Below are positions 43,501-55,500 of a stretch of 64,000 nucleotides of DNA, piece by piece. Location of the stretch: the NCBI GenBank assembly GCA_949825025.1, contig OX463779.1:42602249-42666248 (forward strand), given 5' to 3'. Within the stretch, counting starts at the first letter, position 1; the number at the start of each line of letters is the position of its first letter. Source of the stretch: Siphlonurus alternatus (lineage: Eukaryota > Arthropoda > Insecta > Ephemeroptera > Siphlonuridae). The position numbers and the translations under genes were made by a program. The notes under the pieces are model-generated. The model did not search any database. It was given only the letters and a program-made list of their open reading frames with translations, and was not told where the DNA came from.

Positions 43501-46500
43501 ATGTAAATGTACACCGTTATTAGTTACCTGGGCTGGATTGTTCTCTATCTGTTATCACTTCGAGTGTACGAATATCAAAATTATAAAGGTATGTAAATCT
43601 TTATATATACAGTATTTTAATATATGAAAAAACTGTTTAATTTGATTGTTATTAAATTTAAAACTATTGTTTTTAGGTGCGCATACTTGTTTCCTCCGAC
43701 ATGCATACTACTGCATTCAAACGTTTAAATGAAGCCAGAATGACTACATTAATTAACAGGTAATTATCAGTTACTAAAGTTATTATAACCAGGTAAATAG
43801 TCTGTGTAGAGATTATATTTTTTGTGCATTTGTCGCAGATTCTCGCACTTCTCGCAGATGCAATTTGATATTCTGAACTGCAATGACCTTGCACCTAGCT
43901 GCATTGAGCTGCAATGAACTTGAAGATTTGATGGAAACACACCAACATCAATCTCGGTACTAGTGATCCACAATCCTCGCGTGCCCCTCGATATTTCTTC
44001 CTTTACTGCATGCATGCTCGTGAGAAAATAGAAAAGTGTTGTAAAATTTTGTTGGATATTTTCACATGAAATCAAATGAATTCATTAACAAAAACTCCTT
44101 CTAGGAATACGGCCCTATTATAGATTAAAACAACGCACATAGAATGACATTTTCCGTCGATTTTGGTGTTAAAAATTTTTTTAATCAAATTTGTCAGCTG
44201 GTATATTAAATTAAAGCATTATTCTTGTAATTTTTAGTGGGCATTTTCATTTACTTTCAATTGTGATATCATTATTATTTCTCATTTGTTGTTAAATTTT
44301 ACTACATGGTAATGGTTATATAATAATATATTGGTCGATTTCTGTTATATTTGTAAAACAATTAAAAAAAATAATCCTATACTTTTTCATAAAAAAACAG
44401 AAATAAAACTGCATGCATGTGGCACTAATGTAATATATTTTTATTGAAAAAGAAATTGCCTTTATTTTAACGCAATTTGAAAGTTATGCCACTATGTTTT
44501 TTTTCCTGATTTGTTTATATAATAACTATGAGATATTAGAATGTGAAAATTTTAGTGGCTTAATCGAAAGAAGGGGTAAAAATATGGTACTGTGAATTTT
44601 TTCAGATTTTTCTGAGACCGGGAACTATTTTTAAAAAATTATTGAAAGTCTATTTTATGACGTCACGGGCGGCACTGCCCTATCCTTTTCCTTAAGGAGA
44701 GTCGCCCGTGACGTCATCAAAATAGACTTTCAATAATTTTTTAAAAAAAGTTCCCGGTCTCAGAAAAATCTGAAAAAATTCACAGTACCATTTTTTTACC
44801 CCTTCTTTCGATTAAGCCACTAAAATTTTTACATTCTAATATGATCTAATATCTCATTATAAGATAAATATATAAAAATGAATTCTTTTTGGAAATATTT
44901 ACTATACAAAAAGCTATGTATACAACCAGAATCTTTATAGTATTACTTTTTTTCATGAACGTGCATTTTATGTATCAATTAATAATTAATTGTAATGTGT
45001 GTTATATTAATTAAACTCCCAGTTATATATAGTATTGAAATAAGATGTATGTGTTTATTTCTTTAACATTTACCTTTTTTTTAGCAAGTTATTCAGGCAA
45101 TGTCAATCATGCATTGCTTATACGATCATATTTTAGGCTGAGTTAAATTTAGAATTGCATTAAGCTTTGTACCTGTTCATACTGCTTTGTTTAATTTATT
45201 TAATCTATATATCTATCTAAGTTAAAGAACAATAAATAATTATTAATTATATCTGATTTTAAAATGAATTACAAAGATTTTAGTAACAAATTAAGTATAG
45301 AAAGAAAATAATAATATTATTACAATTATATAATAGTTATATTAAATCAAATAATCAACTATATAAAATTATAAATATATAAATTAAATTTAAATAGTAG
45401 CTATATTGTAGCATATAGCTAAGCTGTAAGTTTTGAGAAACAGTTGCTATATAGTACAACATAGTTCAGTTATAGAATTTTTAAATTGTAGCTATGTTGT
45501 ACAATATAGTTCGATGTGGTGATTAAGAGTTGCGCTGCATTTTACTTTAATACAGCAGTTCTGGTTTCCAATATAAAACTCTTTTACCCCAAAAACAATA
45601 CATCTAATTATATTGCAAACTACAATAATTTATAAAATTTTCTGTCAGTGTGGTATTGAAACTTGCCTCCTAATTCTTTTATGATGTATCATTGACTTCT
45701 AGCCCCATTCCCTCGCAACATTTCAGAATTTTATCCCCTCCCCCCTCTTATTTTTATCCTCGGACGCGGCCTGCTCGATTATAAGTCACATCTTATTGTT
45801 TTTGTATTGTGTGATCATGTATGTGTGTGTGTTACTGTATGTTTTGACTTATTCCACACAATTTGTATGTCAAAGGAATCAATAAATTATTCTATTCTAT
45901 TCTATTCTATTCTATTCTATTCTATTCTATTCTATTCTATTCTATTCTACATCATCATCATCACGTACCTTGACGAGCGACCTCAGCACGGGGCTGTCCA
46001 TAAGACCCTTGAGGAAGATGAGGTCCGTGTCCTTGGCGCCCGTCGAGTCCTGCAGCTCACCCAGGCTCTCGCGGACATGCTGGAACGCCGCTGGAACCGT
46101 CACAACAAAACAGGTTATAGAAAATATTGGGGGATGTTGGAATATAAAAGGGTCAAAGGAGAACAGCGAGGGTGCTGGAGGTCACAAGGCTCTCGAGTGT
46201 GTGCTGGAATTGTCAGAACACAAGGAGAGGGGGTAACTACATGAGAGATGAGTTCATAAGGGCTTAAGGACCACTTGAAATGCAAGTGAGGACACAGGTG
46301 CTATTTTTAATTAGAGATCAGCCAGGCCCCTTTAGATTTGCATTTACTTTTTTCGTAACTAAACATACACATTTTCATATTTTATAGAACATGTACTTTA
46401 ATGATTATTATAATTTAATATAATAGTAACTTGTTAAATGTTCAAGAATATAATAGTAACTTGTTAAATGTTCGAGAATTTTACTAACTTTACGTTCAAA

Positions 46501-49500
46501 CCATTATTTCCAGTTTCAATTTTATCTCGAATCTTGCAATTTGCAATACGTTTGAGTACAGACTACAACTGATTCAATTGCAACGTATAAGCTTTCGATA
46601 GAAAACCGTCTCATCACAACATTTATTTGGCAATTTTCCAGTCTCTGTATAGAAATTTAATTAAATTTTATCGATTTCATCCTCTTAACAAAATTAACTG
46701 ACGTGCACGAAGATAGTTCGTAGTTATGAACAAAATTAATCACTATAATATATAGACTAACACATGCTATGGAAACTTAGCTTCAAAAAATCAATACGTC
46801 ATTTATTATTTAATTAATCTGTCAAAGTTCAAAGTTTCTGACGTCAAACATGCAATTATACGCGAAGTTCAATTACAAGACGTGCTAGTTTTTGAAGTCA
46901 AAAGTTTGTTCTTTAATGGTGTAACCACTAATGTTATTTTAATGGGGCATGCATGCGCCGACGACATCATTAGGGTCGAGTAGGAGCTGCAGTGTTATTT
47001 TATACTGTAAAAACTCATGCACCATAAGAAGACGTCTAGCTTGTACACTATTTTACGAATAAAATGTCCGATCCGGCCATGCAGTTAAAGTATGACCAGA
47101 TCGGACATTTTTATTAATTTTATTTGAATGGAGTGTACACTTCTCGTCCTGGAAAATATTCTACGACAAGAGAAAAAAGATTATATACCAGTTAAAGTTC
47201 AATAAGACTGGAACACTTGGCGAGCATGAGACCGAGTAGTCAACATTAAAACATGTTCAAGTAAAAAGGGAACTTATGAAGTGTCTATTATACACAGGAC
47301 TTATGGGTGATATCATAAAAAAACGTTTGGCATCAAGGTATGAGTGATAAGACAATCAATATCGACTGACTTTCACTTTACAAATTCAATAAACATTGTT
47401 GCCGATACGATGTAAGACACTTTATAATGTCCCTTCGGTACGTATTGGCGTTGTCTTCCTATTATTGTGGCCAGGTGGACTCGGAGGAGACGGCTGTGAG
47501 TCACCTCATCTGAACTCCAAGTTGTCATATAAGACAAGCGAGTGGACTGATGGTGCTCACTTATCTATTATTTGTATGCATGTGTATACTCTTGTATTCC
47601 AGTCTTTTTGACCTTTTTTTTTTTTTTTTTTATTTCATTTTAAATAAACATGATACATTTCATTTATACAAAAAGACATTTATACCTCAATGAGCTAAAG
47701 CTCGAGAAGAGGAATGAAAATTTTGTTTCATCTGGAAAAAAAACATGATGACAGAAATATTTCACTACATAATTAACAATAACAATTTAGTTAAGAAAAA
47801 AAGTTGATGTAGCTTATTCATATAAACACTATAAGTTTGGATTATAATATATTAAACAAATAGTCAAAACTAACACAAAATTGATACATAAATTACACAT
47901 GTTTTAGAAATAGTATTATATTGATTGAAAATTAAATATTATCAAATCAATAGTTATTTAGTATACAAATTCCCAGCTAGCACGAACAAGCCGGGCCAGA
48001 GCTGGCCCTCTGGTGGCCGTCTTGGCGAGCTTCTGGCTATGGCCTACCAGAAGCGGGCCATTCATTGGCCGTCTTACTGTCAGCCGTAAATGGCTTGCCA
48101 GACCTGGGCCGGACTGGGGCTTCAAACCACAAGCCGTAACAGGGACTTAGAATATTTTCAATAACATATTCACATAATAAATAATAAGTAATTAACATAT
48201 CGTTGTTACATAATTATTAACGTTTAAAAAATAAATGTAGCTAAAAACTTAGGTCGGAATAAAAATATTTTTGTTAAGTATTCCAAATGTAAAGTTTATA
48301 AACCTAAATTTACCATTCTCTTCTAAGAAAGGCAGTGTCCTAGCGGTAAGGACCTTCAGCTGCGGATCCAAAGGTGCCGAGTTCGATTCTCTCCCCATCC
48401 AAATTTTTTACATTTTTTTTTTTTGTTTTTTTTGGGACCCAAATGCGTAGAAAATAATAAATAAATACAAAAAAAAAAGGGAGGGAAGCAAATTTTACTG
48501 AAATAAAGGTGAAATGCAATGACCCTGGCCCGCCAAGCCTGGCCCAAGAACGGCAAAAACCTCTGGCCGTTTTAAGCCCAGCTTGCCATAAATTAAATGG
48601 CCCATGAATGGCTGACCAAGCGTCTGCCAATCTGGCATGCCAGAATCTGGCCAGGTCTTGGCCAGCTTCTGCGTGTTAGCTGGGTTGTATATTATAATAA
48701 GGTTTTATAATTATTAGGCATAATATAATAATGAAGAATATCTACATGTTTGCATATTTCTACTTAGAACAAATTGTTGAGCAATATAGTATTTTTTTAC
48801 TCTATCTGAGAACATTTTTATTGAAGTTATATTTTTTATGTTATCAGGCAGAGCATTATATAAATGGGTAGCTTTACATAGAATGGAGAATTTACCTAGA
48901 TTAGTTCTTGTAAAATCAATATGAAAATTATTTGAACGCCTAGTATTGTGGCTATGTACATCACTATTTAGTACTAATGAGAAATTATTTTTGATGAGAT
49001 TGTTCATAATTTTATACACAAATAGACAAAGATTTTTTGAATTTAAACCTGTAATATTCAGCATGTTTGTTTCAGTGTATAGTTCAATAGTATTTTTCCT
49101 CCATGCATAATTATACAGTATTTTTAGAGCTTTATTTTGTAGGATTTGCAAAGGTTTCAATATAACTTGGCAGGCATTTCCCCAAATTCCTACCATATAA
49201 TTTAAATGTGAATGGACTAAAGAATAATAAATTTGTTTTTTAACACTGGGAGGGATATAATGTCGAGTACGCCATAAGATTCCAATAACTGGGAGAATTT
49301 TTTTTTTTACAAAACTAATATGATTTTCCCATTTTAATTGCGAGTCAATGATAAATCCTAGATATTTGTATTCATCTACTTGTTCTATTAAAATATTATC
49401 TACTGAAGGTAAGGTATTACATATTATGTTTTGTCCTCTTTTTATTATCATAAATTTAGTTTTATTTGCATTTAGCGTTAAGAAATTAGTTTTAAACCAA

Positions 49501-52500
49501 TTATTTAGTAAATTTAGGTCATGTTGTATATCACTTATTATATTTTCTTCACTTTTAGAACTGTATTGTAGACAAATATCATCAGCAAATTTCCATAGCT
49601 TTCCTCGTAATTTTAGATTGGTTATACTATTAATATAGATATTGAAAAGTCTCGGTGATACAATTCCCCCTTGTGGGATGCCATAGGTAATTTTAAATTC
49701 TTGGCTTTTATTACTATTATTAACTATTACTTGATTCCTATTTGTAAGATATGATTGAAATAGTTTTAGAAATTTATTTCTTACTCCCATATTTTCAAGC
49801 TTCTTTACCTTAATTGCATATCGATGCTACTGCCATCTATTGTCGAGGCAAGGTTAGAAGTGTGACTGATGCTGACGTCACCACATTGATCATTTACTCG
49901 GACAAAGAGGTACAACGATCCAGCACAACGTCTTTGATGTCACAAGAGGTTATTGTTGCATATCTAGATTCAAGATATTGTTGCTCCTGCAGGACCGACA
50001 AGCAGGCAACACGCGAGTCATGCTCAAGTGGAGAAGCGTGTTTACTGCCATCACGAAATATGATTCCTTGATAACATGCAGCAATATCTTGTATAAATAA
50101 TATTAGGGGGTGGGGGGGGGGGGGGGTCGTCCAAGCACGAAAATCCACCAATCAAGGTTTGGGGATGAAGAAATAATTATATCAATCGAAAATGATGACG
50201 TGTTTTTTTTCGATCTATTATATAGATTTCATTTTGGTAAATTAAAGAGAAAAAAATCAGAATTTTTAAAATTTAAGTACTTCAATATTTTTTTATATTA
50301 TATATATACATGTGTATTTTTTTAAAGCATTTTGCATATAAAATAATACATATTTTATTTACGAGATATTTAAGAGTCGCTCCTACACGCAGTTATGGTT
50401 TGATTAGTATATTGCTATAAGAAAGCGTGTTTTGCTTCGATCTATTATAGATTTCATTTTAGTGAAGTAGATAAAAAAAAAAAAAAAAAACAAAAAAAAA
50501 ACATTCTGAAATTAGCATGCACATCAATAATTCATACGTATGTTTATTTTAAAGCTTTAAAAAATATAAAAGAATTTTATACGAGACTTTAACGTTATTT
50601 AAATAAATAAATTCGACTCTCATCTCTACTAACGATCTTTAAAGAAGCGACAGTTATTATTGCTAATACCCCCTTGACATTGCTGCAGTGTTGACCTTTG
50701 ACCTTTTAAACGTGGCACAACTGCAAGCACACGTTCTCCAGGAGAACGATTTCGTCCGATAAAAATCGTAGTGATTTGTCTCCTTTTTTTTATCTGGAAC
50801 ATTTCTTTGGATACATAATTTATATAGTGCAAAAATTTTAGGACAGTGCCATGAATTTAAAGTATTTTATGCACGACTTATGTTTGAACTACAGTATTGA
50901 AAAAATAAAATACCTGCATGATAAAGTTAAAACGATATAAAATAAACATTATTCGATTTTTTTAATTTTAAAAACATATAAATTTTTAAACGTAATTTAA
51001 CGAGAATACATCAAATTTGCACAATAAAGTGCCAATAAACCGATAACAAGCACGCAGACTGCTAACTTTATTCCGATATGAACCCCCCACCCATCCATAT
51101 ATGCCACGCCTGTAGCTAGCCGGTATAATCGAACTTGGAGAACATATTAATGAGACTTTAGCAATAAAATTAAGTACAGGCTACTTGAGGCAATTATCAA
51201 ACCATGCAAATAATTAAATTAATGTTCAAGGTAACAATTAATCAACGGTGCAGGTGTTTAATTTAATTAATTAATGTGATTTTTAAATACCTGGATGCCA
51301 ACACGGTGTTTGTTTGTAATTCGCATGTAAATTTGCTTGAGCCTCTTGATTAGGAAGACCATTAGGCCTGCTATCTTTGAGACCGTGTTTGAGGATCCCC
51401 ATGATTGTTGAAGACAAGCTACCCTCGAAACGACTGCCGGCTAGTACCGCTGAATCGACCCACCACTCGGCGAGGTGACGTCATCACTCCTCTTGCGCAC
51501 GCTTCAACCCTCACACCTGTTTGGCCTCCTGGGAGAATGTAATAGTAGCACGCACTTGCACAATAACACCTGATTTTGTTGTAATGCAATAAATTTGCCT
51601 CATAAATCTGTCAGTGCTTTTAAAATTATCGTGGGTGTCAAGTTGCATTTTTTAAGTAAATAAAAAGCCAGCTGCCAGTTTTGTATAATATACAAATATA
51701 TACGCATACAATAATGCGCATTATACAAAAAAGAAACACAGCTAATAATTGCGTCCACTTGCGATCTTATTATACTGTACAGTTCTTAAAGTTAAAAATT
51801 GGAATGCATGCGTTAGAACCTAACATATGACTATGTATAGTATTCCAATTTTTAAGAACTGTTTCATGATCCATCAAAGACATTATATGTATAAAAGGAT
51901 ACTCATATTATAAAACATGCATGCACCAAAAATAAAAGGGGGGATTTAATAAAAAAGACCGACAAAGAAACCCCTTTATATAATTCACTGTCACAGATCA
52001 CATACGAGTAGCAATGACCTCTGACTTGATAAAAAAAAAAAATGGAATTAAATATAGGCTAGCTTATACACCACTTTCACAGTCGCACGCACTTTAACGC
52101 ATTCTAACAACACCTTATTTTGTTGTAACTGTATTTTTATCCGACCTTCAGAATTGTTAATTTCTAATTTTAAAATCGTCACTGTCATTTATTTCGGGGG
52201 TAAAAAGTTCTCCAAAAATTCTTCGTGCAAGGCAAAAATATACAGTCATTGCGTTGGTCTGCGCTCTTAATTAAACATCTAGATTACTTTTAGGATAAAA
52301 AAATAATAATAAAAAAGAAATGAAAATATCTCCTTCATAATACTATTTTTTTTTCTTCGCCTGACTTCTGACTATGAATGAAGACCCTTAGTAATGAACC
52401 AGACGTCCCTTTTGAATTAATTTCTATATGATGTACGTATATAGAGCGTGGAGCATGGGACATTACTCTAGAGAAATAAAACAAATTACTAACAAGTGTA

Positions 52501-55500
52501 AACAACGACTATATTTTTAACTATATAATATGTATAATTAGTCTATAATATATATTATATATATAACTTAACTATATATAATATTATATCTCACATTGCC
52601 TAATACATCATGCAGGAGAAAATAAGGAAGAACTCATAGGAGAAATTTTTATTTTTAACAGATATAATATATACGTAGCATATTCTTTAATTACTTAATG
52701 AATCGAAATAATTTATGCTGCAACATAATTTTAAGAACACTTCTATAACAGATAACGTTAACTTATCAATCGCGGACTAAAATCGTTTCACATAAACAGC
52801 TGCGAGTGAAAGTCACGAAACTGTCCGCTACCACGAATTGCGTGGAATTTCCGGGGGCGTAGACGAGCTGCGAATTTGTAAAGTACAGTACACCTCGGGA
52901 CACCATGAAAGTTACGCTCTCGCTTGTGAGCGTTGTCACGCAGTGTATATGCAGGCTTTTTGGTACCTCTCCCCAATTTTTTGACATATTTAATGTACAC
53001 CCCTATATATGAGGCTCGATACGGGGTATAGGGTAGAGATAAGGGTGGAAAAGAATGATGGCCACGGCCTGTTGATATACGCGTTCCAACATTATCGCTG
53101 AGGCGAGACTGAGGGAACCGTGGAAAACATCAGTCAGGATGGACAACCCTACTTTTATTAGTGGACCAAAATGATGTCCAAAGCCTGGGGAATAAGGGCA
53201 TCACTGCATTGGGTGCAACAGTGAAATGGATTTACCCCATGGGGGAACAGCGTATTAATTTTTACTTGAAACGGTCACCCATCCAAATACTATAACCATG
53301 CTGAACTCCGGTGATCTAACGAGAACCGGTCAGTGCACTGGACCACGCTCTGTTTCGTGCTAATGAAGCACAAACGTTACCCAGCACTCTGCCTTTTCAT
53401 GTACTAGCAATGTGCACCTCCAGGACAGCATGAACTTATTTACTCCTGATGCCTCACTTGAACTGGAGCTGCAGCTCTAATAAAGAGATGCAGTTTTGCG
53501 TGAGGTAAGAAGAGCACTCAGTCTACCTATATCAAATTAATTTTGGTTCACCACGCCTATATACAACATATAGACTGAGTGATAACGCCTACAAACAAAA
53601 CAACCAGTAGGAGTAAAGTTTGTGGTGTCCAGAGGTAACTAAATCTCTTCTCAATTTTTTTAACGTGAATTTCTTCTACTTTCTTTTTACAGACATGTGA
53701 CTCCAGCAATAAATAAGACCAATCATCAAATATAAAAATTTTATCAACTGCGCATCATAAGTCCCTCTCATGGGTATTAATATCAGTTTGGTTATTAGAT
53801 ATAAATCCTTCGCTCCCCTCCTTATAACATTGCCTGTGTGCTATGATGTCGATAAAATCAATTTATTCTCGTCCCAATCAATTCGTAAGTAATAAAAAAA
53901 TATATTTATTATGAGCACCTTTATAGTGTCAAATATCATAGCATTTTTTTATGAGTTATTTTATTATTTTTTTTTTTATTTGTGTTTATTATCTATGGCG
54001 CTCTATCTTATGTATTTTACGGTTTACAATGCATGCAGTAGAAGGCGTTGATGGTGGTAAAGTAAATTCTCGGAGCATGCTGACACAAGCTGGTATTTAA
54101 ATTTGTGTAGTCAGAAAAAAAGTAGGGCAAACACCATGCTGTATATATAATTTGGCTTTTAAAGGGACCACCATTCAAAATTTTAACATGGACAAAGCGT
54201 CGACATACAACCAAGGGAAATGCAACAAAAATAAATTATTATTATATAGTGGCGAAAAATATATCGGAGGGAGGGGGACTATTAAGAGACAAAGTGTCAG
54301 TTCCCATGCACTTCCCTTGTATTTTATATTATAGGAACAATGTAGTTGTTATAGAGTCGGGGGTCTTTCTTTATCCCCCCCCCCCCACCCCCAGTAAGCA
54401 GAAAATTTGCGATTAAAGGACTATAATTATTGACTATAAGGTTAATTATACAACGTTAAATGTATTAAAACCCACCCACTGCATGTACTATACCTATAGG
54501 TATTTTTTGCAAAGTATACTTTGCAAAAAATTTTGCCGTATGCAGAGTTCCTCAAAAATTCTTAATTTCCCTCTCTACGCTCCTTGTGAGCACAGACAGC
54601 TAACTATAGGTCTGTTCGTAAACCCTCTCGGAGTACACAGAGTCATACACCAGCTGCACCAGTGGGGTGGGGAGTGCAGTGCAAATGACGTCGCAAATGT
54701 TTGGTCGCAAATTTAACTTAATTGTTCAGAGTACTCCGAGCAGGCCTATACTAAAATTGACGTAAACGCCATTTCCGGGAGAAGTACGTACTAAAAGTTC
54801 TCCATCAAGAAATTCTCCATAAGAGCCGGATGTCTTGCTTGGTCTCCGGAACATCCAGCAGTAAAGTGTTAACGGCAAAGATAACACTTGTTATTATCAC
54901 TGCTACACCGTTATCCTCAGTCACTCAAGGGAGGCCTGCTGCTTTGTAGTATGTTTACCTAACCGTATTTGCATCTGCAATGTCACGCTGTCGCGAGGAG
55001 GAATATCAGATGTCCCTCCCACATGAAACCAGTTTTGGTGCTCCCCACAGACTTCTCAAGACTCTCTTGCTCTTGAATATATAGTGAAATCCCGAGCTTC
55101 TTATTAGTGGTCTCACGCGCGAGTACGAGTTTTTGCAAGATGAAGTTGAAAATAATATTACTAGATTTACTAGTAATTCGAAGAATGTTTTTTTTTTTTT
55201 TTTCACAAAGATTTGTTTGTTTTTATTTGTACCGCGGCTGTACCTGCAATGTTGAATTATTATAAAAATAAATCAATTTAATATTTAAAAAAAAAATACA
55301 ACGCATATTCGAACAATCAGAAGAAATAAAATGCTTGCAAAAATAACACACATGATATATTTATTAATAATAAATTCAAATCAATTAATTAAGTTAAAGG
55401 TTTCAAAAAAATAATAATAATAAAAATACAGCGAGATCAATTAAGATCTTAATTTCACTTCAAGAAATTTAAATAATTTTACTCCTCAGACTTTAAAAAT

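Larger units (their letters stand above)
35000..45960 (-). other. 11-kb varicose intron, mostly AT-rich
   Basis: Contains a possible alternative first exon (36213), MITEs (38346, 42636, 43026-45650) and an antisense core promoter (39419). G-run at 35360-35376. Elsewhere no exon is supported. Confidence 0.5.

Noticed and set aside
28371..46090. Assignment to PALS1/Stardust instead of Varicose
   Set aside because: The L27N block DLIFLKG, the [17 protein letters not shown] and the MPPFRRKTL segment match MPP2/MPP6; Stardust/PALS1 differs at each.
45807..46244. Plus-strand frame of 145 codons
   Set aside because: It spans the microsatellite and is antisense to the varicose L27N exon.
52766..53000. 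Two overlapping minus-strand frames ([19 protein letters not shown])
   Set aside because: Two registers equally open, no recognised motif, adjacent to a SINE; likely repeat-derived.
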